From assembly GCA_002311655.1 (NCBI GenBank), contig DBYZ01000006.1:1-51746 (forward strand): a stretch of 51,746 nt of DNA, given 5' to 3'. The translations under genes were made by a program, and so were the position numbers. Of the stretch, positions 23,666 to 29,751 are shown piece after piece. The stretch is from Bacteroidales bacterium UBA1173. Lineage in GTDB: Bacteria > Bacteroidota > Bacteroidia > Bacteroidales > F082. The notes beneath the pieces are model-generated. The model did not search any database, was not told the origin of the DNA, and was given only the letters and a program-made list of their open reading frames with translations. Position 1 is the stretch's first letter. Each line of letters begins with the position of its first letter.

Positions 23666-26565
23666 TCCCTTGCTCTTGGATCAGGTAAAATTTCCATTTT
23701 TGCCATCTTTTGCACTTCGATGCTCGGGTGACCGAATTCTTCGGTGATTTTGCCGAGCATGAGATAAGTGCCGTTGCCTTGAAAAGGATACATTTTCAAT
23801 ACGTTAGGAAAAACAGTAGCATCGAAAACATCGCCGTTGGCATCTAAAAAGTTGGCGAAGTGCATCAGTTCGCCTTTGGAAGTCTTCACATATTTCAAAC
23901 TGACGAGATGTCCAAGCATACGATATTGATTTCCAACGTTTTGCAGCATATTTTTAGCAAACACCTCTCCCCTAAAGCGCGTCTTAAGCATGTCGAACCA
24001 CGTCATCGTGACGGGGAAGCCGAAAAGCTCTATCTCGTCGTAAGCGTCCTCAAGAGGTTGCGACTGAAGCGAAGGCAACTGATAATCAGTATTTTCTTGG
24101 ATCAGACCTCGCATGCCATGGAATTTGTTACGGTAAGACGACATTTTTCCGTTGTAGGCATGAGCCTCCCATAGCAGCGTCGGTTTGCTCTTGCCGGTGA
24201 ACATAAACGCGCCGCTTCGAATAAGTATCGTCATCTGTTCCATTTTAGGACGCAGCCTCTCCATAAAATCAGCCAAATCACGATATTTGCCATGCGCAAT
24301 GCGTTCTTTTACAATGTTTTGCGCAAATTCCGCCTCCAAACCTTGCAGATGCACAAAGCCGATGTAAGCGACCTTGCCATGAAGCGTGGTCAGATATTCG
24401 CTCATGTTAACACACGGCAGGTGTATGATTCCGCCTTGTCGCCGCAACTCATTGAAATACGCCCATGTAGGATAAAAACCGCCGAAATTGTTTATCACAG
24501 CCACCTGAAACTCGAGCGGGAAATACGCCTTCAAGAACAAACTCTGGAAGCTCTCCACGGCATACGATGCCGAGTGCGCCTTCGAGAACGAATAGCCCGC
24601 AAACGACTCAATCTGCCGCCACACTTCGTTGGTCACCTTGTTGGGATAACCTCTTGATTTACAGTTATCAAAAAATTTTTTCGTCAGCTCAAGCATCTCG
24701 TCCTTACGTCGGCTTTTGTGGTTCATCATACGGCGAAGGACATCGGCATCCGACAAATCAAGACCCGCAAAATAATGGCACACCTTCAAGACATCTTCCT
24801 GATACACCATCACGCCGAAAGTCTCTTCAAGTTGTTCTTTAAGCACAGGATGCAGATAATCAATGTGTTGCGGATTGTGAAAACGCTGAATATATTGCCG
24901 CATCATGCCTGATTTTGCCACTCCAGGACGGATGATCGAGCTCGCCGCCACCAGCGTTTTATAGTCGTCACAGCGCAGTTTCCGCAACAATCCGCGCATG
25001 GCAGGACTCTCGATATAGAAGCAGCCGTTTGTCTCGGCGTTACGCAAAAGTGTTTTCACTTTTTCATCTTTCTTAAAATCCTCAACACGATGAATATCAA
25101 TGTTTACGCCACGATTTTTGCGAATGATTTCAACTGCATCTTTGATATGTCCTATGCCTCGCTGACTGAGAATGTCTAGTTTCTCAACTCGCAGACGCTC
25201 AGCGACATACATATCCCATTGGGTGGTCAGGAAACCTTTCGGAGGCATATCGAGAGCCGAGAAACAGGTTATAGGGTCTTCGGTGATCAACACACCGCCA
25301 GCATGGATGGAGCGGACATTCGGAAAGTCGAGGATTTGCTGCGCAATACCTATTATTGACTGTGGAAGACTTTCATTTTTTGAAAAACCATGTACTTTCC
25401 CGATTTCCAACAACACCGAGCGGTCACGGAACGTGGTGGTGGCGCCCAACAACGCCACATGTCGCTCTTCGTAACGATTGAAGATATATCGGTGTATCTC
25501 GTCACGGTCCTTCCACGAGTAGTCGATATCGAAATCGGGCGGACTGCTGCGTTTCGGATTCAGAAAACGCTCAAAATAAAGGTCGAGGTTTATCGGGTCC
25601 ACATCGGTTATTCTCAAGCAGTAAGCCACAATACTGTTGGCACCGCTGCCACGACCGACATGGTAGATTCCTCTTGACATAGAATATCGAACAATGTCGG
25701 CGGCAATCAGAAAATACGAGGCAAAATGCATGTTTTCGATGATGTCGAGTTCTTTCTCGATGCGACGATACGCCTCTTTGTTCTGCAATCCGTAGCGGTA
25801 TTTCATGCCGTCGAACGCCATCTTTCTCAAAAGTTCGACATCGTCATAAACGCTCGTCGTAAACGTTTTTTTATTTTTCGGGACATCAAAGTCAAAGTCG
25901 ATACCGCATTGACTGACAACAGCTTCCGTTGTTTTTATCACTTCCGGAAAGAGAGCATAAGCAGCCTTCAGTTTCTCCGGTGGAAGCAGAATCTCATCGG
26001 CGGAAGCGTGGTTTTCAAGCCTCGAAATAAGCACGTTTTTGTCGATTGCCCGCAGGTTTTTATGCACCTCGAACGATTTCTCGTCGAGGAAGGTGACCGG
26101 CTGCGCAATCACCAGCTTATCCTGATGTTTACGCAAATCCGACGTCAGCAGTCGCGACACTTGCGAAAGTCTAACGCCAATAAATTCATTATCATTGAGT
26201 TGCGATATCTTACGTTTCCCGAAAGGGTAAATGACAATGACATTGTTCCACTGCGGTGCGTCTATATTATAAGGTAGCTTGCTGATATTGTGCAGCGTCA
26301 ACGTCTCGTTGATTTCACGGAAGCCCTCGTTATTTCTGGCAATGGCGATGAACAGCAGCTCGTCGCCATTGCGGAATTCACAGCCTGCGACAGGTCTGAT
26401 ACCGTATTTCTTGCATTCAAAGACGAAGTCGATAATGCCCATGGTGTTGTTGATGTCGGTGAGAGCCAGCGCCGGAATATGCAGACGACAAGCCTGCTCC
26501 ACCAGATTTTCAATGGAGATGGTGCCGAAGCACAAGCTGTAATATGACCTGACATTCAAATACAT
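23662..26565 (-). CDS. Short DnaE-type DNA polymerase III alpha subunit, probable translesion (ImuC/DnaE2-like) polymerase
   Basis: A 967-residue C-family polymerase. The order is PHP domain (1 to about 210), palm with PPDFDIDY at about 341-347 holding the two catalytic aspartates, and the third aspartate in KLDILSQRG near 462. A helix-hairpin-helix region and an OB fold (RMLGHLVSLKYVKTSKGE) follow. It lacks the C-terminal tau-binding domain of replicative DnaE, as ImuC/DnaE2 do. PHP metal ligands are lost: the HxH motif is NVR (residues 4-6) and TDH is TDI (36-38), while GCE keeps its glutamate. It lies 41 bases after dinB on the same strand, opposite an S24 repressor. Role as an inducible mutagenic polymerase is inferred. 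Confidence 0.85.
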   Translation of the reverse strand: MYLNVRSYYSLCFGTISIENLVEQACRLHIPALALTDINNTMGIIDFVFECKKYGIRPVAGCEFRNGDELLFIAIARNNEGFREINETLTLHNISKLPYNIDAPQWNNVIVIYPFGKRKISQLNDNEFIGVRLSQVSRLLTSDLRKHQDKLVIAQPVTFLDEKSFEVHKNLRAIDKNVLISRLENHASADEILLPPEKLKAAYALFPEVIKTTEAVVSQCGIDFDFDVPKNKKTFTTSVYDDVELLRKMAFDGMKYRYGLQNKEAYRRIEKELDIIENMHFASYFLIAADIVRYSMSRGIYHVGRGSGANSIVAYCLRITDVDPINLDLYFERFLNPKRSSPPDFDIDYSWKDRDEIHRYIFNRYEERHVALLGATTTFRDRSVLLEIGKVHGFSKNESLPQSIIGIAQQILDFPNVRSIHAGGVLITEDPITCFSALDMPPKGFLTTQWDMYVAERLRVEKLDILSQRGIGHIKDAVEIIRKNRGVNIDIHRVEDFKKDEKVKTLLRNAETNGCFYIESPAMRGLLRKLRCDDYKTLVAASSIIRPGVAKSGMMRQYIQRFHNPQHIDYLHPVLKEQLEETFGVMVYQEDVLKVCHYFAGLDLSDADVLRRMMNHKSRRKDEMLELTKKFFDNCKSRGYPNKVTNEVWRQIESFAGYSFSKAHSASYAVESFQSLFLKAYFPLEFQVAVINNFGGFYPTWAYFNELRRQGGIIHLPCVNMSEYLTTLHGKVAYIGFVHLQGLEAEFAQNIVKERIAHGKYRDLADFMERLRPKMEQMTILIRSGAFMFTGKSKPTLLWEAHAYNGKMSSYRNKFHGMRGLIQENTDYQLPSLQSQPLEDAYDEIELFGFPVTMTWFDMLKTRFRGEVFAKNMLQNVGNQYRMLGHLVSLKYVKTSKGELMHFANFLDANGDVFDATVFPNVLKMYPFQGNGTYLMLGKITEEFGHPSIEVQKMAKMEILPDPRARD

Positions 26566-26571
26566 TTTTTA

Positions 26572-26633
26572 GTTTGAAGTTTGAAGTTTGCAGTGTGGAG
26601 TTAACTTCAAACTCCAAACTTCAAACTTGTAAC
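26572..26633. repeat. Inverted heptanucleotide repeat array, GTTTGAA family (site 4), encoding the end of DinB
   Basis: Plus-strand units gtttgaa, gtttgaa, gtttgca and gtgtgga are followed by a gttaac centre, then ttcaaac, tccaaac, ttcaaac and ttgtaac. This is a near-perfect inverted array with seven-base periodicity. The right half (26607-26633) is translated in dinB, giving its last seven or eight residues and the TGA stop. The left half reaches to within 7 bases of the dnaE-like start. Confidence 0.85.
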
Positions 26634-27761
26634 TGCTTTATAAACAGCGTTTTTTCCGAATCGTTTTCTTATTTTATCCATTGCTTGGTATAATCCTGTC
26701 ATTTCAGCGGTGTCATTAAAAAGGTCGAGCTGCTGGGTGCCTCCGACGAGGCTGCTGAACCTCACTCCTATCAGTCGTATCAGCATGCGGCGGTCGTAGA
26801 GCCTGTCGAAGATGTCGTACACCGTTGTTAATAAAAGATGGTCGAACGAGGTATACGGGATCTGCCGTTGCATGGTGTGCGTGTCGAAATCCGAGTAGCG
26901 TATTTTCACCGTGACGCAGCCTGTCAGTTTAGTTTGCGAACGCATCTCGAACGCCAGACGTTCCACCATCCTAGCCAGCACGCTCTTAAGCAAAACTATG
27001 TCGATGGTGTCGGTCTCGAAAGTATGTTCCTTGCTCAGCGATTTCTGTTCTTCGTAAGGCTGCACCGGCGTGGTGTCGATTCCGTTTGCCTTCTTCCATA
27101 TCTCGATTCCGTTCTTTCCAAGTGCCTGACTGACAACGACATCAGGCATCTGACGAAAGTCACCGATGGTGGCGATGCCCATAGAACGCAGCAGCTGATA
27201 TGTCTTCGCTCCAACCATCGGAATCTTGCCTATCGAGAGCGGGTCGAGGAACGGATGCACCTGCTGATGTGACACCTGCAGCTCGCCGTTAGGTTTCGCC
27301 TCGTCGGTAGCGATTTTCGAGATAGTCTTATTCTCGGAAAGTCCAAAAGATATTGGCAGTCCCGAGTTCTTCATTATCGTCTCACGCAGCTCGTGCGCCC
27401 ATTTGTAACACCCGAAGAAACGGTCCATACCAGTGATGTCGATATAATGCTCGTCGATACTGGTCTTCTCGAAGACTGGCGCACGGTCGGCGATTATCTC
27501 CGTCACGAGACGCGAATAGCGGCTGTAAAGCTCCATGTCGCCGGCAATGAATACAGCTTGCGGACACAGTTGTTTTGCCAGACGCATCGGTTGGGCCGAA
27601 TGCACGCCGAAGCGCCGCGCCTCGTAGCTGCAAGTCGAGACGACGCCACGCTCCGACATGCCTCCGACAATCACAGGACGCCGCTCCAACGCCGGGTTTA
27701 TCAGGCGCTCCACCGACACGAAAAAAGTGTCGAGATCTAAATGTAAAACCGTTCTATTCAA
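26607..27761 (-). CDS. dinB: DNA polymerase IV (Y-family translesion polymerase)
   Basis: A 384-residue Y-family polymerase. The palm opens HLDLDTFFVSVE (Asp9, Asp11) and the second acidic pair is in SIDEHYID (Asp103, Glu104). Helix-hairpin-helix and little-finger regions follow. The clamp-binding motif QLDLF is at residues 344-348. The start is a TTG at 27759-27761: no ATG is available, and MNRTVLHLDLD aligns with normal DinB starts. The final residues TSLKFGV and the stop come from a heptamer repeat array. It heads a unit with the dnaE-like gene and is divergent from the S24 repressor, consistent with damage-inducible control. Confidence 0.95.
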   Translation of the reverse strand: MNRTVLHLDLDTFFVSVERLINPALERRPVIVGGMSERGVVSTCSYEARRFGVHSAQPMRLAKQLCPQAVFIAGDMELYSRYSRLVTEIIADRAPVFEKTSIDEHYIDITGMDRFFGCYKWAHELRETIMKNSGLPISFGLSENKTISKIATDEAKPNGELQVSHQQVHPFLDPLSIGKIPMVGAKTYQLLRSMGIATIGDFRQMPDVVVSQALGKNGIEIWKKANGIDTTPVQPYEEQKSLSKEHTFETDTIDIVLLKSVLARMVERLAFEMRSQTKLTGCVTVKIRYSDFDTHTMQRQIPYTSFDHLLLTTVYDIFDRLYDRRMLIRLIGVRFSSLVGGTQQLDLFNDTAEMTGLYQAMDKIRKRFGKNAVYKAVTSLKFGV

Positions 27762-27800
27762 TTTTTTTACTTTTTTGCTTGCATATTAAAAATTTCTTTG

Positions 27801-27808
27801 TAATTTTG
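27801..27808 (+). promoter_or_regulatory. -7 box for the S24 repressor gene
   Basis: TAATTTTG matches TAnnTTTG; a TTTG lies 23 bases upstream (27774-27777). A transcript starting near 27815 would exclude the frame's first ATG (27811), supporting the ATG at 27889. On the opposite strand CAAAAATT (27822-27829) is one mismatch from a -7 box that could serve dinB, so the two promoters would nearly overlap. Confidence 0.5.
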
Positions 27809-27867
27809 CCATGTTTTTAATCAAAAATTGCGACGAAAAATTAGTCATAATTTTAATACGTGTCAAG

Positions 27868-27885
27868 AAAAATTTTAAAATTTTT
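27868..27885. promoter_or_regulatory. 18-base perfect AT palindrome before the repressor start, candidate operator
   Basis: aaaaattttaaaattttt is exactly self-complementary and ends 3 bases before the repressor ATG (27889), downstream of the predicted -7 box. A repressor bound here could control its own gene. The region is very AT-rich, so chance cannot be excluded. Confidence 0.35.
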
Positions 27886-27888
27886 GCT

Positions 27889-28686
27889 ATGTTATTCAGT
27901 ACCAATATAAAATTTTTGCGCAAGAGGCGCTCAAAGACGCAGGATGACGTCGCCACGGCGCTCAATATGAAGCGTTCTACGCTCAGCGGATACGAAAACG
28001 AGGTGTCGGAGCCCAACATCGAGGCGCTAATCGCCTTGTCGAAATATTTCAACGTAGCCATCGACACATTAATTAAGGTGGACTTGACGAAGATAGGCGA
28101 GTTCCAGCTCAGCCAGCTCGAGCGCGGCTACGACGTCCATCTCAAAGGCAGCAACATCAGGGTGCTCGCGACAACCGTCGACAGCGGCAACCGCGAAAAC
28201 ATCGAGCTCGTTTCGGAGCGCGCAAAGGCAGGATACACAACGGGTTACGCCGATCCGGAGTACATCCGCATATTGCCTACATTCCAGCTGCCGTTCCTGT
28301 CGAAAGAGCGAAAATACCGCACATTCCAGATCAGCGGCGACTCGATGCTGCCTATTCCCGACAAGTCGTACGTCACCGGCGAATACGTCCTCGACTGGCA
28401 CAACATCCACGACAAACAGGCTTACATCATCCTCACGATGGACGACGGAATAGTATTTAAAATCATTGAGAATCATATCGTTGACGGTTATCTGAGACTT
28501 CATTCGCTGAATCCGCTCTACGAGCCGTTCGAAATTCCAATCAACGAGATAAAAGAGGTGTGGAAATTCGTGCATTACATCAGCTCGGAGATGCCCGAAA
28601 ACATGCCGCGCGAACAACAGCTCATCGACACCATCAACGAGTTGAAAAAACAGGTGCAAACCATACAACTTAAGCTAAATCTTTAA
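27889..28686 (+). CDS. XRE-HTH / S24 self-cleaving repressor (LexA/CI-like)
   Basis: A 265-residue regulator. Residues about 6-62 form an XRE helix-turn-helix (KTQDDVATALNMKRSTLSGYE). A linker leads to the cleavage site AKAGYTTGYADP, with the Ala114-Gly115 bond. The S24 peptidase domain has Ser152 (ISGDSMLP) and Lys191 (GIVFKIIENH), spaced as in LexA (38 and 39 residues here, 35 and 37 in E. coli LexA). A short coiled coil ends the protein. LexA-type proteins are cleaved when RecA filaments form, releasing their targets. The ATG at 27889 is chosen over 27811 because of the promoter position. Divergent dinB-dnaE is the obvious target. It could also descend from a phage repressor. Confidence 0.9.
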   Translation: MLFSTNIKFLRKRRSKTQDDVATALNMKRSTLSGYENEVSEPNIEALIALSKYFNVAIDTLIKVDLTKIGEFQLSQLERGYDVHLKGSNIRVLATTVDSGNRENIELVSERAKAGYTTGYADPEYIRILPTFQLPFLSKERKYRTFQISGDSMLPIPDKSYVTGEYVLDWHNIHDKQAYIILTMDDGIVFKIIENHIVDGYLRLHSLNPLYEPFEIPINEIKEVWKFVHYISSEMPENMPREQQLIDTINELKKQVQTIQLKLNL

Positions 28687-28700
28687 AAAAATGAGTTTTT

Positions 28701-28733
28701 TTTGACTATTGTAAAAATTTTTACTTAACTTTG
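28701..28733 (+). promoter_or_regulatory. Promoter of the lipoprotein gene
   Basis: TTTG (28701-28704), 21 bases, TAACTTTG (28726-28733): both Bacteroidetes boxes at normal spacing. The start would be near 28740, giving a leader of about 38 bases to the ATG at 28777 and ruling out the longer frame from 28735. Confidence 0.72.
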
Positions 28734-28776
28734 CATGTTTTTGAATTCATTCGGATTAAATCTAAATTTTAACAAT

Positions 28777-29673
28777 ATGAAAAAATTATTTCTTTCATTG
28801 ATGCTTGTTGCAGCTGTTGCAGCAGGTTTTGTTGGCTGCAAAAAGAATGCCAGCGAGTCAGACACACACACCCAGACATTCTCTTTGGGTGAAACATCTT
28901 ACGACATTAACAACGCCGTCACTATCGAGAATATCCAGTACCAAGGCAGCGATGTTTACAACGCCATCGTGGTTTATACAGGAAGCCAGACCAGCCAGAC
29001 CGGCGGTGAAGGCAAAGGCGTTGCCATCCTTTTCAAAGGCAACATCAGCACAGGAACACACCACTTCACTGGAAACGCCGAAGATTATCCGAAATACGTC
29101 TTCGCCGACCTCTCTGTCACCGATGTCATCAACTTCGACATAACACAACTTCTTGACAATGACGAGGCTTATATCGCGACAAGCGGATCTCTCACATTGG
29201 CAATCTCAAATGGCACTTACACCATCACGACAAACGGCATCGAAGTTGAAAACGCCGCCAACGTCAATAACACAGAGACATCATCAGTTGACTACGAAGG
29301 CACAATGCAGAACTACGTGCTCGCAACAGTGCAAGAAGGCACCCTCAACAACGACAACATCGTGACAGCTGGTGCAACAAAGTTGCAGATTATGATGTTT
29401 GAACAAAAAATCGTGTGCTTCATCACAGACGCTGGCGATATGATTGGCTTCATCTACCAAGGCGATGAGATTCCTACTGGAACAATTGAAAATGCAAACA
29501 TCATCTATATTCATGAAATGAACCTCAACGCCTTGCAGATGGGCACAAGCACTATCACCATCGAGGCGAACGAGGATGTTTACACAGTCAATATTGAGGA
29601 TGTGACTATCAGCGGCGAGCATTACACATTACATTATGTAGGCACACTCCCATTCTTCGATTTACCTATCTAA
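28777..29673 (+). CDS. Predicted lipoprotein with two tandem related domains, unknown function
   Basis: A 298-residue exported lipoprotein: signal peptide MKKLFLSLMLVAAVAAGFVG then Cys21 in the lipobox GFVGC, followed by KKN. I do not recognise the family. The mature part seems to contain the same all-beta module twice. AILFKGNISTGTHHF, YVFADLS and YTITTNGIEVENA ... DYEGTM in the first half correspond to GFIYQGDEIPTGTIEN, IIYIHEM and YTVNIEDVTISGE ... HYVGTL in the second. The second half retains two cysteines or fewer. It has its own promoter and terminator, so it is a single-gene unit despite lying next to the repressor. Outer-membrane or periplasmic location is likely. Confidence 0.8.
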   Translation: MKKLFLSLMLVAAVAAGFVGCKKNASESDTHTQTFSLGETSYDINNAVTIENIQYQGSDVYNAIVVYTGSQTSQTGGEGKGVAILFKGNISTGTHHFTGNAEDYPKYVFADLSVTDVINFDITQLLDNDEAYIATSGSLTLAISNGTYTITTNGIEVENAANVNNTETSSVDYEGTMQNYVLATVQEGTLNNDNIVTAGATKLQIMMFEQKIVCFITDAGDMIGFIYQGDEIPTGTIENANIIYIHEMNLNALQMGTSTITIEANEDVYTVNIEDVTISGEHYTLHYVGTLPFFDLPI

Positions 29674-29689
29674 GGAAATCCTATCCTAT

Positions 29690-29729
29690 AAAAAAAGACG
29701 TCATTCTTCATCGGATGACGTCTTTTTTT
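29690..29729 (+). terminator. Intrinsic terminator of the lipoprotein gene
   Basis: aaaaaaagacgtcat (29690-29704) pairs perfectly with atgacgtcttttttt (29715-29729) around a 10-base loop, with a T-run. The -7 box of the next gene begins at the very next base. Confidence 0.9.
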
Positions 29730-29737
29730 TATCTTTG
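29730..29737 (+). promoter_or_regulatory. -7 box for the GH20 gene
   Basis: TATCTTTG, 14 bases before the ATG at 29752, directly after the upstream terminator. The leader would be about 10 bases. The -33 position falls inside the terminator stem. Confidence 0.55.
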
Positions 29738-29751
29738 CGAAAAAATTTGTC

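Noticed and set aside
27811..27888. N-terminal extension of the S24 repressor from the ATG at 27811
   Set aside because: The extension is Lys/Ile-rich and unlike XRE starts, and the predicted transcript begins after this ATG.
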